Assembly (NCBI GenBank): GCA_015234115.1
Contig: JADFWP010000003.1
Location: 1 to 57,214 of the forward strand
Origin: Magnetococcales bacterium
Lineage (GTDB): Bacteria; Pseudomonadota; Magnetococcia; Magnetococcales; Magnetaquicoccaceae
Length of the DNA stretch: 57,214 bases
Direction: 5' to 3'
The position numbers and the translations under genes are program-made. Numbering within the stretch: position 1 is the first letter of the stretch; every line of letters starts with the position of its first letter. Below the pieces are notes generated by a model. It had not been told where the DNA came from. It saw nothing but the letters and a program-made list of their open reading frames with translations, and did no database searches. Positions 8,494-16,155 of this stretch are shown one piece after another.

Positions 8494-9123
8494 CTACATC
8501 CCGAGGCACACCCCGGCGCGACTCTCTTCCAAAGCGGTCTTTTCGCTCAACACGAAACATTCGAACAACCCGGCCTGGGGATTGGAGACCCACCACCGTT
8601 CGGCGGTGGTGATCACCTGATATTGGGTCAGGGTGGACGAAACGCGCAGATCGAGCAGATCGACCCGGCAATCGGTGATCTGGGCCAACTCCCTGGCCAA
8701 GGACCACAACGCGACCGGATCGGCTTCGGTTTCCATCAGGATGGCCAGCTCCAGAGGTCCGCCGATGGTACCGGAGCCTTTTTCGATCCGGTCCCCCAGG
8801 GCATAAATGGCGAGCAGACCGGGCAGAGTCGCCTTGATCCGGGTGATCAGCGCCTCCTGATTGAGCAGCGGGGTTTCGGGCGCATCGCCGGTGAGCGCCT
8901 GCCACGCCTGCCACACCTTGTCCATCTCCCGCATCACCGTATCGTGCTCCCCATCCCCCTGCACGGCCTGCAACGGATCCTTGGCCACGGCTTCCCCCAC
9001 CGAGGTCAGCTCATCGACCATCAGGATCAGCCGCGCCTGCCGACCATACAGATTACGCAACGGCGTTGGAAGGCAAATGACCCCTTCCGGAGTGATATCG
9101 GCCTGAATTTCGATGGCTTGCAT
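8494..9123 (-). CDS. Degenerate MNT-type nucleotidyltransferase-fold protein with AbrB-like N-terminus
   Basis: 209 residues. The first 38 or so (MQAIEIQADITPEGVICLP...) resemble the swapped-hairpin AbrB-like antitoxin leader. Residues about 100-190 align by pattern with MntA/HI0073 nucleotidyltransferases: LLAIYALGDRIEKGSG, then GGPLELAILM, then CRVDLLDL. In active enzymes these read G-S-R-x-x-G and S-D-I-D-L-A-V-L. Here Ser is Asp and both metal-binding aspartates are gone, so catalysis is unlikely. A binding or antitoxin role is possible. No HEPN toxin gene is adjacent. An HI0074 relative lies alone 6.6 kb away. A TF-type remnant or a structural adaptor are alternatives. Confidence 0.6.
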   Translation of the reverse strand: MQAIEIQADITPEGVICLPTPLRNLYGRQARLILMVDELTSVGEAVAKDPLQAVQGDGEHDTVMREMDKVWQAWQALTGDAPETPLLNQEALITRIKATLPGLLAIYALGDRIEKGSGTIGGPLELAILMETEADPVALWSLARELAQITDCRVDLLDLRVSSTLTQYQVITTAERWWVSNPQAGLFECFVLSEKTALEESRAGVCLGM

Positions 9124-9489
9124 GCATGCATTCTCCCGTGATGGTGGCGACCATCCAGCTAAAGCAACGATCTTGCCAAATCTTATAGGTTTTGATAATC
9201 ACATTCATTAACACAAGACAGGAATGATCACTTCTCTTCCTGTATCGTTTATCGACTCCAGGCAACAAAAGCTGAATGGTTTTTTTTGCTCCAGACTCTC
9301 GGAAACTTGCCGAAAATCGCTCCCAGGAAACCTTCAGAATACAGACAGGAGACCCTGAAGGAAACCGGATCGTTTTTTATTACCTTCAGAAAACATTGAT
9401 AACCTTTTGATCTTAATCGGATCCGATCAAAAATTAGCATGAAATTATTACTGAATTTGTTATATTATGCATTAATCATAATAATGATA

Positions 9490-9518
9490 TTGACACTCCC
9501 ATCCGGATGGATTATTCT
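9490..9518 (+). promoter_or_regulatory. Candidate sigma-70 promoter of the RTX gene
   Basis: TTGACA (9490-9495) is a perfect -35 box. After exactly 17 bp comes TATTCT (9513-9518), a 4/6 match to the -10 consensus. Predicted transcription start is near 9525, about 50 nt before the ATG. The spacer contains a 12-bp palindrome described separately. Confidence 0.5.
9499..9510. promoter_or_regulatory. Perfect 12-bp palindrome inside the promoter spacer (candidate operator)
   Basis: CCATCCGGATGG is its own reverse complement and lies wholly between the -35 and -10 hexamers of the RTX promoter. A dimeric repressor, or a MerR-type activator that untwists the spacer, would bind in this position. No regulator gene is adjacent. 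Confidence 0.4.
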
Positions 9519-9574
9519 TCGCAACACGCCTGAAGGTTGATCCTCCCACATCATCCATAGGAGATTTTTGAAAA

Positions 9575-11353
9575 ATGCCCATTCTTTCACGAGCATCAGC
9601 CGCAACTCTGCTGACCAATCCTGCATTGAGCGGAATTTCCGAAGCGGTGTTGGCGCATGAGGAGATCTATGTGGGTTACAGCACCCTGATCAGCAAGGCG
9701 GGTGCAGCCGCACTCGGCTATCCGGATGGAGGAGACCTGTTTCAACATTCTCTGCTGATCGGCAACACGACAACCAGTCTGAGTAGTCAGACGGCGGATG
9801 TCATTCCTGGCGGTGCTCCGATTGCCTTGATGGTCGATGGCTCCGAAAGGGTCCATGCGGTTTTCACATCCGTTGATTCAACCACGATGTTGGTTTCACA
9901 TGGGTATGACTTTGACGAAACATTGAAAATCTTCGAACATCGCAGTCTGGTCAGCACAGAACAAATCGTCAACAATGCCAATGTGGTCTATAGTCCCGAT
10001 GGCGCAATCGATTCATCCGGGTCGCCACATATCGTCCAGTTCTCCCATGACGGTTACTGGTTGCCGTACATCACAAAACGCTCCGGAACCTGGAGCTATG
10101 AAGACAGTTCGGGATGGGGACTCTACTACGGCGAGCAGACTCTGGCGCTGGATTCCACACAAACGCCGCATATCATCGGCTGGCAAAGTTCCGATGAATA
10201 TGGAACAAAGGGCCTGATCAAACACTTCCAGAAATCCGGTTCGGAATGGGGCAATGAAACGGTGGCCTGGCTTCCCAACATGATTGAAATGGGAAATCTG
10301 CACATCACGGCGGACAATCGGTTCTATTTCACCGCTTATGAAGGTCGCAATCTCCGGCTGTTTCGCAAGGGTGCCGACCGATGGACGAATGAGATCGTTG
10401 CCCGGAATCTGCCCTTCGAACCAACCGCTGTGGCGAGTTCGGTGACGATTTCACCGGATGGCGTGCCGTTTGTCACCCTTCAGGTGAATGGCGACACGAT
10501 CATTTACGATAAAACCAGCGGATCGTGGCAAAAACATGTCGTGGCGACGCATGCCAGCCATACCCATTTCGGACGACTCGACCCTCCAACCCTGCTGTTC
10601 AATGGGGATGGGGACGCGACCATTGTCTATTCGGACGCAACCCATATCTACACCATGCGGTTGCTTGACGCCACGAGCGCATCCACCAGCATCCTGTCAA
10701 ACACGATCAGCGATGAACGTCATGACGGCGACAATGGGGCAAAGACGGTCGCCAATACGCTCTTGAGGTCCGGCGTGATGATCAACCTCAACATCACCGG
10801 CGAGCAGGATACGCAAGGCGGCGGTTTGGACGTGTTCACGGGTGTTGATCATCTGATTGGCAGCGGACATGCGGATCGCCTGGTTGGCAATGGGCATGAC
10901 AATGGACTGGAAGGCCGGACAGGAAACGACACCCTGAAAGGAGAAGGCGGCAGCGACACCCTGGTGGGTGGCGCCGGGAATGATCTCTTGAATGGCGGCA
11001 TGGGTGAGGATACGCTGACAGGCGGATCGGGTGGCGACCGGTTCGAATTCACCGCACCCGGCGCAGGCGCAGACACGATCACCGATTTCCACGCGGCCCA
11101 GGGCGATAAACTGGTCTTTGTCAGCGAAAATTTCGGACGACTGCCCCCAGGAACCGTTGCTCCCGCACGATTCCTGGCCAACACGACCGGTTTGGCCGCC
11201 ACAGCCAGACAACGCTTCATCTTCAACACCAGAACCGGTGTCTTGAACTACGATCCGGATGGCAACGGTCCCCTGGCGGCGGTGGCCATGGCCACGCTCT
11301 CCCATACCGGACGCCTGTCGCCCGGCCAGATTCTGATCGTCGCCAACGGATGA
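9575..11353 (+). CDS. RTX-type secreted protein with beta-propeller-like N-terminus
   Basis: 592 residues and no classical signal peptide, as expected for a type I substrate. Residues about 90-400 consist of repeated blades with SGSPHIVQF, TQTPHIIGW and DGVPFVTLQ followed by SGTW/SGSW turns, a pattern typical of beta-propellers. Residues about 430-490 carry six or so glycine-rich nonapeptides (GNDTL, GSDTLVGG, GNDLLNGG, GEDTLTGG), the RTX calcium-binding roll. The tail has DTITDF and ends ILIVANG, resembling the serralysin-type C-terminal secretion signal. The exporter genes follow directly. Likely an extracellular Ca2+-binding adhesin or enzyme. No catalytic motif was identified. Confidence 0.85.
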   Translation: MPILSRASAATLLTNPALSGISEAVLAHEEIYVGYSTLISKAGAAALGYPDGGDLFQHSLLIGNTTTSLSSQTADVIPGGAPIALMVDGSERVHAVFTSVDSTTMLVSHGYDFDETLKIFEHRSLVSTEQIVNNANVVYSPDGAIDSSGSPHIVQFSHDGYWLPYITKRSGTWSYEDSSGWGLYYGEQTLALDSTQTPHIIGWQSSDEYGTKGLIKHFQKSGSEWGNETVAWLPNMIEMGNLHITADNRFYFTAYEGRNLRLFRKGADRWTNEIVARNLPFEPTAVASSVTISPDGVPFVTLQVNGDTIIYDKTSGSWQKHVVATHASHTHFGRLDPPTLLFNGDGDATIVYSDATHIYTMRLLDATSASTSILSNTISDERHDGDNGAKTVANTLLRSGVMINLNITGEQDTQGGGLDVFTGVDHLIGSGHADRLVGNGHDNGLEGRTGNDTLKGEGGSDTLVGGAGNDLLNGGMGEDTLTGGSGGDRFEFTAPGAGADTITDFHAAQGDKLVFVSENFGRLPPGTVAPARFLANTTGLAATARQRFIFNTRTGVLNYDPDGNGPLAAVAMATLSHTGRLSPGQILIVANG

Positions 11354-11404
11354 GGAGGTTTCCGACCAAATCGCAACTCATCTCGTGTTGATGAATGTCA
11401 ATTG

Positions 11405-11439
11405 AAAATCCGGTGGTCGCACGGCCACCGGATTTTTTT
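11405..11439 (+). terminator. Rho-independent terminator after the RTX gene
   Basis: A stem of AAATCCGGTGG pairs with CCACCGGATTT across an 8-nt loop and is followed by a run of seven T. It lies about 50 bp after the RTX stop and before the exporter genes, so most RTX transcripts should end here, with limited read-through into the exporter. Confidence 0.85.
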
Positions 11440-11544
11440 GGTTGCCAGACCCGCCCAAATGGAAACCCGTGACCGGATTGCCGCTTGCTGCTATACTTAC
11501 GGATTTGGGTCACAGGCTGTTCCATTCACTCCCGATCAATTGTG

Positions 11545-13725
11545 ATGACGATGCGTCCATCGGACCAAGACTCCTTCTTTCCTACCGGGCTGCACTGTCT
11601 GGTGGCCATTGCCGGACACCATGCCGTGTCCACCTCGGTGGAACGGCTGGTTCATGACCATGCCCTGCCGGCAGTCGAACCCGATCCCGACACCTTGTTG
11701 CGCATGGCCGAAGGACTTGGCCTCAAGACCCGCTCCGGTTCCCTGGGTTGGAAAAACCTGATCCGGTTGCAGGATGTCTATCCGGTCATGCTGCGCCTGA
11801 AAAACGGCAAATACGTCGTGATCGTCGGCAAAAACGAACGCGAGGTGGAGGCCGGAAAAGGAAAACAAGAGGTGGTCGTGGTGTTCGATCCGACCACCCA
11901 TGCCCAGGTGGGATTTCTTTTCCTGGACCAGAAAACCTTCATGGACGCCTGGTCCGGAGAGGTGCTGTTCTTCAAGCGCATCTACAAACTCACGGACGAA
12001 ACCCAACCCTTCAGCCTGCGCTGGTTCATACCGGAATTGTTGCGGCAGAGACGGATCTTTTTCGATGTGGCGGTCGCCGCCATGCTGCTGCTGGTCCTGG
12101 CCCTGGCCACCCCGCTCTTCACCCAACTGGTCATCGACAAGGTGTTGGTCCACCAGAATCAGTCCACCTTGACCGTGCTGACCATCGGCGTTGCCATTGC
12201 CCTGCTCTTTGAAGCCATTTTTTCGATCTTGCGCCAGTACCTGCTGCTGTTCGCCACCAACAAAATCGATGTCCGGCTCTCCAGTTGCACCTTCAGCCAT
12301 CTGATCAGCCTGCCGATCGATTACTTCGAGTCCACCTCCGCCGGGGTGACCGTGCGCCACCTGCAACAGGTGGAAAAAATCCGTCACTTTCTCACCGGCA
12401 AGCTCTTCCTGACCCTGCTCGACTCCAGCGCCCTGCTGATTTTTGTTCCCCTCCTCAGCCTTTACAGTGTCAAATTGACCCTGCTCACCCTGGGTTTCGC
12501 CGTGATGATCGCCGGCGTGATCTTCGCCCTGCTCGGACCTTTCCGGCGCGCGCTCCGGGATCTGTATCAGGCCGAGGCGGAACAACAGGCCGTGCTGGTC
12601 GAAACCATCTCCGGCATGCGCACCATCAAGACCTCGGCCATCGAACCGATCAAACTGAAACATTGGAACCAGCGGGCGGCCCAGGCCGTGATCATGCGCT
12701 TCAATGTCGGACGGATCGCGATGATCGCCAACTCCATGGTGCAATTGCTGGAAAAGGTCATGGGCATCGCGGTGATCGTCATGGGCGCCGGGGATGTCTT
12801 CGAGCAAACCATGACCGTCGGCGCCCTGATCGCCTTCCAGATGCTATCGGGTCGGGTGGTTTCGCCGCTGGTGCAGATCGTGGCCCTGATCCAGGACTAC
12901 CAGGAGACCGCCCTGTCGGTGCGCATGCTGGCCACCGTGATGAATCATCCGCCGGAAAGCGGTCACAACACCACGGGACTCACGCCGGAAATTCACGGAC
13001 GGATCGAGTTCGAAAAAGTCACGTTCCGCTATCAGGGGCGACCGGCTCCGGCCATCGACCGCCTCTCGTTGCAGATTCCTGCCGGAGGCGTGCTCGGCGT
13101 GGTGGGCAAAAGCGGCTCCGGCAAAACCAGCCTGACCCGCCTGATCCAGGGATTGTACCAGATCCAGGAAGGGATCATCCGCATCGACGGAGCCGACCTG
13201 CGGGAGATCGACCTGCCCCATCTGCGCCGTCAGATCGGCGTGGTTTTGCAGGATAATTTCCTGTTCCGGGGCACGGTGCGCGAGAATATCGCGGTCACCA
13301 AACCCGATGCCACGCTGCAAGAGATCGCTGCCGCCGCGCTTCAGGCCGGGGCCGTGGAGTTCATCGAAAAACTGCCCCAGGGCTATGCCACCCAACTCGA
13401 AGAGAATGCCTCCAACCTCTCCGGCGGCCAGAAACAACGTCTGGCCATTGCCCGCGCTTTGCTTCCCAATCCCGCCATCCTGATCCTGGACGAGGCCACC
13501 AGCGCCCTGGATCCGGAAAGCGAAGTGATCGTCTTCCAGAATCTCTCCAAGATCGCCGCCGGACGCACGGTGATCATCGTTTCGCATCGCCTGAACACGC
13601 TGGTCAACTGTCATGCCATTGCCTACATGGAGGATGGCCGCATTCAGGCCATGGCGCCCCATGCCACTCTCCTGCAACAATGCGCTCCTTACAAACAATT
13701 ATGGGATATGCAGAACAACCGATGA
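11545..13725 (+). CDS. Type I secretion ABC transporter (HlyB-type)
   Basis: 726 residues from the ATG at 11545 (ATG at 11551 is also possible; no strong SD). Residues 1-125 are a C39 peptidase-like domain in which the catalytic Cys motif is replaced (PTGLHCLVAI) and the His position is Tyr (GKYVVIV). It is therefore the non-cleaving CLD form used for RTX substrates. Six membrane helices span about 150-430. The nucleotide-binding domain has Walker A GKSGSGKTS, signature NLSGGQKQR, Walker B AILILDEATSALD and the switch His in SHR. It energises export of the upstream RTX protein with the fusion protein encoded next. An outer-membrane TolC must be encoded elsewhere. Confidence 0.93.
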   Translation: MTMRPSDQDSFFPTGLHCLVAIAGHHAVSTSVERLVHDHALPAVEPDPDTLLRMAEGLGLKTRSGSLGWKNLIRLQDVYPVMLRLKNGKYVVIVGKNEREVEAGKGKQEVVVVFDPTTHAQVGFLFLDQKTFMDAWSGEVLFFKRIYKLTDETQPFSLRWFIPELLRQRRIFFDVAVAAMLLLVLALATPLFTQLVIDKVLVHQNQSTLTVLTIGVAIALLFEAIFSILRQYLLLFATNKIDVRLSSCTFSHLISLPIDYFESTSAGVTVRHLQQVEKIRHFLTGKLFLTLLDSSALLIFVPLLSLYSVKLTLLTLGFAVMIAGVIFALLGPFRRALRDLYQAEAEQQAVLVETISGMRTIKTSAIEPIKLKHWNQRAAQAVIMRFNVGRIAMIANSMVQLLEKVMGIAVIVMGAGDVFEQTMTVGALIAFQMLSGRVVSPLVQIVALIQDYQETALSVRMLATVMNHPPESGHNTTGLTPEIHGRIEFEKVTFRYQGRPAPAIDRLSLQIPAGGVLGVVGKSGSGKTSLTRLIQGLYQIQEGIIRIDGADLREIDLPHLRRQIGVVLQDNFLFRGTVRENIAVTKPDATLQEIAAAALQAGAVEFIEKLPQGYATQLEENASNLSGGQKQRLAIARALLPNPAILILDEATSALDPESEVIVFQNLSKIAAGRTVIIVSHRLNTLVNCHAIAYMEDGRIQAMAPHATLLQQCAPYKQLWDMQNNR

Positions 13726-15059
13726 AACAGGACGATTTGCCCAGCATGGCGCGTGATTTCCTGCCGGATGCCGCCGCAATCGAGGCCAAGGTTCTGCCCA
13801 TGGCCGCCAGAAGCGTATTGTATCTGCTGGTCGGGGTGATCGTGAGTTTCCTGGTGTGGTCGGCCTGCTCCGAGTTGGATCGGGTGGTGGTGGCCAGGGG
13901 TCGGCTGGTGACGGTCTCCGGAACCCTGCTGATCCAGCCGCTGGAAACCTCGGTGGTGCGCAGCATCACGGTACGGGTGGGACAGGTGGTGAAAAAGGGC
14001 GAAATCCTGGGTTCCCTCGATCCCACCTTCACGTCGGCGGATGTCAGTCAGTTGCAGGGCAAATTGCAGGGGCTGAATGCCCGGGTGGCCCGCTGCACCG
14101 CCGAGTTGGCAGGCACGGAATTCGTTCCGGACGGCTCTTCGGAAGGGGCGATCCAGCATCAATTGTTCCTGGAACGCAAACATTTCTTCAATGCCCGCTT
14201 GCAACAGTTCGCCGCATCGGTCGCCCGTCTCGACGCCTCCTTGAAAACCAATCTCAAGGATCGTCAGATTCTGGGCGAACGTCGGGAAAACACCCTGAAA
14301 ATCGTCGATATCTTTGCCGGATTGCGCACCGAGGGGACCGGCTCGATGCTCAAGATCCTGGAAGCCCAGGATCAATCCCTCTCCATCAAACACTCCCTGG
14401 AGCAGGCCAGCAACCGCAGCGAAGAGTTGGCCAAGGAGATCGATGCGGTCCAGTCCGAAAAAGAGACCTTTGTCGGCGACTGGCGCAAGAAAATCGCCGA
14501 AGAACTGGCCGCCGGACAATGGGAACTGGAAGGCGTCAAGGACGAGTTGCGCAAGGCGGAAAGAAAAAGCGAACTGATCAATCTGGTCGCCCCGGCGGAC
14601 GCCGTGGTGCTGGATGTGGCCAAACGTTCCATCGGCGCCGTGGTCCGGGAGGCCGAACCATTGCTCACTCTGGTCTCGCTGGATGTGCCGATGGAGGCCG
14701 AAGTGGAGGTGGAAAGCCCGGATATCGGGCTGCTGCGTCCCGGAGACCGGGCACGCATCAAACTGGATGCCTTTCCATTCCAAAAACACGGCACCCTGGA
14801 GGCCACCTTGCGCACCGTCAGCGAGGATGCTTTCGTGCGTCAACAACCGGCTGCCGCCGCCAAAGGCAACGACGCCTATTATCAGGGACGGCTGGAAGTG
14901 GATGTGGAAAAAACTCCCCTGCGCGCGGTGCCGAAAGATTTCCGCCTGCTGCCGGGCATGACCCTGGTGGCAGAAATCGTGGTCGGCAAACGCACCATCC
15001 TCTCCTATTTCCTCTATCCCCTGATCCGCGTGCTCGATGAAGGACTGCGGGAGCCGTGA
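13722..15059 (+). CDS. Type I secretion membrane fusion protein (HlyD-type)
   Basis: 445 residues, starting at an ATG that overlaps the transporter stop as ATGA. One N-terminal transmembrane helix (about 30-52, SVLYLLVGVIVSFLVWS) is followed by a lipoyl half-motif with VRVGQVVKKGEILGSLD, a long periplasmic alpha-helical hairpin (about 115-285), a second lipoyl half with INLVAPADAVVLDV, and a C-terminal beta-barrel. These are standard HlyD/PrtE features. The protein bridges the inner-membrane ABC exporter to an outer-membrane channel. No terminator was seen after it before cspA. Confidence 0.92.
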   Translation: MKQDDLPSMARDFLPDAAAIEAKVLPMAARSVLYLLVGVIVSFLVWSACSELDRVVVARGRLVTVSGTLLIQPLETSVVRSITVRVGQVVKKGEILGSLDPTFTSADVSQLQGKLQGLNARVARCTAELAGTEFVPDGSSEGAIQHQLFLERKHFFNARLQQFAASVARLDASLKTNLKDRQILGERRENTLKIVDIFAGLRTEGTGSMLKILEAQDQSLSIKHSLEQASNRSEELAKEIDAVQSEKETFVGDWRKKIAEELAAGQWELEGVKDELRKAERKSELINLVAPADAVVLDVAKRSIGAVVREAEPLLTLVSLDVPMEAEVEVESPDIGLLRPGDRARIKLDAFPFQKHGTLEATLRTVSEDAFVRQQPAAAAKGNDAYYQGRLEVDVEKTPLRAVPKDFRLLPGMTLVAEIVVGKRTILSYFLYPLIRVLDEGLREP

Positions 15060-15113
15060 TCCTGCTCCCGACAAACGTCCAGGAAAGTTATTGCGGTCGA
15101 TTGCAATCTCTCC

Positions 15114-15142
15114 TTGACCTCCTTGCCGGAATGGTGTAGACT
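15114..15142 (+). promoter_or_regulatory. Candidate sigma-70 promoter of cspA
   Basis: TTGACC (15114-15119), 17-bp spacer, TAGACT (15137-15142). Transcription would start near 15149, giving a 5' leader of about 190 nt before the cspA ATG. Confidence 0.45.
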
Positions 15143-15148
15143 CTTTGC

Positions 15149-15338
15149 AACAATTGGTTGGTATGTGTCGGAGACAACGTTTCATCCTGTGGAAAGCAAA
15201 GCCTGACAGTCGGTTCATATACCCCTCCGTGGTTTCTGGAATCCTCTTGCGGTTTTTCCTCCTCATCCATGATCCCAAACACGCTTGTGTCTGGTGCGCC
15301 ACCAACCCACATCTTTTTCTATCGCAGGGAGTTGCAGA
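15149..15338 (+). promoter_or_regulatory. Long 5' untranslated leader of cspA
   Basis: About 190 nt without a convincing ORF separate the candidate promoter from the cspA start. Long structured leaders are a known feature of cold-shock genes in enterobacteria, where temperature-dependent folding controls translation. An SD-like AGGGAG lies around 15327. Structure was not computed. Confidence 0.35.
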
Positions 15339-15551
15339 ATGTCGGATCGTGAAACAGGCACCGTGAAATGGTTCAATGACAGCAAAGGCTTCGGTTTTGT
15401 CGAGCGTGACCACGGCAAAGGCGATGCTTTCGTGCATCATAGTGCCATTATGATGGAAGGCTTCAAAAGTTTGGCCGAAGGACAGCGCGTGGAATTGACC
15501 GTCTCGCAAGGCGAGAAGGGTCCCAAGGCAGAGAACGTTCGCCCCATCTGA
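15339..15551 (+). CDS. Cold-shock protein, CspA family
   Basis: 70 residues, one OB-fold cold-shock domain. The N-terminus [21 protein letters not shown] includes the RNP1 motif KGFGFV, and DAFVHHSAI is RNP2. These bind single-stranded RNA and DNA and act as RNA chaperones in the cytosol. The start is the ATG at 15339 preceded by AGGGAGTTGCAGA. The gene is monocistronic, with its own predicted promoter and a strong terminator. Confidence 0.95.
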   Translation: MSDRETGTVKWFNDSKGFGFVERDHGKGDAFVHHSAIMMEGFKSLAEGQRVELTVSQGEKGPKAENVRPI

Positions 15552-15578
15552 CCGTTGCCTGAAAAAGCTTGTATTTCA

Positions 15579-15612
15579 ACCGTCATCCGGCCTCCGGATG
15601 GCGGTTTTTTTT
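15579..15612 (+). terminator. Rho-independent terminator of cspA
   Basis: ACCGTCATCCGG pairs with CCGGATGGCGGT (one G-U) over a 3-nt loop, followed by eight T. It lies 28 bp downstream of the cspA stop. Confidence 0.93.
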
Positions 15613-15639
15613 GTTGGTTTGTCGGCCCGTTCAACCGGA

Positions 15640-15657
15640 TCAATCCTCACGGGTGAC
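15640..15657. repeat. 18-bp direct repeat, left copy (gspE 3'-end sequence)
   Basis: TCAATCCTCACGGGTGAC is identical to 17223-17240. Read on the minus strand it encodes V-T-R-E-D-stop, exactly the end of gspE. It lies beyond the HI0074/rhuM pair, suggesting that the pair was inserted at the end of gspE and the site was duplicated. Confidence 0.9.
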
Positions 15658-15732
15658 CGTACCGACCATGCGGGCTTTCTGCCTCGTCATGATCCCCCAA
15701 ACCGATTGAACGCCTCCCCCGGAGGACCAAAA

Positions 15733-16149
15733 ATGAACGATATCCGTTGGAAACAGCGTTTCGACAACTTTGACCGGGCCTTTGTCCTGTTGCGCGAGGT
15801 TCAGGATCGGGGCATGGATTCGCTCTCTCAACTGGAAAAAGAGGGGGCGGTGCAGCGTTTCGAGTTGACCTTTGAACTGGCCTGGAAAACCCTCAAGGAC
15901 TATCTGGAAGAACAGGGCATCCCCATCCAGGAGGCCACGCCGCGCAAGGTGATCAAAGAGGCCTTTGCCGTCGGCATCCTGGACGATGCACAGGTCTGGA
16001 TGGAGATCCTGCAACACCGGAACCTGTTGGCCCACACCTATGATTTCAAGACGTTCGACGAAGCGCTCAGACAGGTTGCGATCCGTTATTTCGCAGCGTT
16101 TGATCGCCTGCACGAATTTTTCCTGATGCGCTCGGTGGAAGATGCCTGA
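15733..16149 (+). CDS. HI0074-family nucleotidyltransferase substrate-binding protein (HEPN-like)
   Basis: 138 residues starting 7 nt after GGAGG. The sequence RWKQRFDNFDRAFVLL, QRFELTFELAWKTLKDYL and a C-terminal HRNLLAHTYD are hallmarks of the HI0074 family, a four-helix HEPN-like protein. It normally forms a complex with a HI0073-type minimal nucleotidyltransferase encoded immediately next to it, often described as a toxin-antitoxin-like pair. Here no nucleotidyltransferase is adjacent. The gene ends 6 bp from the convergent rhuM. R-x-x-x-x-H (RNLLAH) keeps the residues used by HEPN RNases. It sits inside the 18-bp repeat-flanked segment. Confidence 0.85.
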   Translation: MNDIRWKQRFDNFDRAFVLLREVQDRGMDSLSQLEKEGAVQRFELTFELAWKTLKDYLEEQGIPIQEATPRKVIKEAFAVGILDDAQVWMEILQHRNLLAHTYDFKTFDEALRQVAIRYFAAFDRLHEFFLMRSVEDA

Positions 16150-16155
16150 TACCAA

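Larger units (their letters stand above)
9124..9574. other. AT-rich intergenic region upstream of the RTX gene
   Basis: This 451-bp stretch is much more AT-rich than its surroundings, especially 9420-9495 with runs such as TTATATTATGCATTAATCAT. It separates divergent genes. It holds the candidate RTX promoter at 9490-9518 and an SD (AGGAG) near 9561. No convincing ORF was found. The low GC suggests a horizontally acquired segment or a target for a silencing nucleoid protein. Confidence 0.7.
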
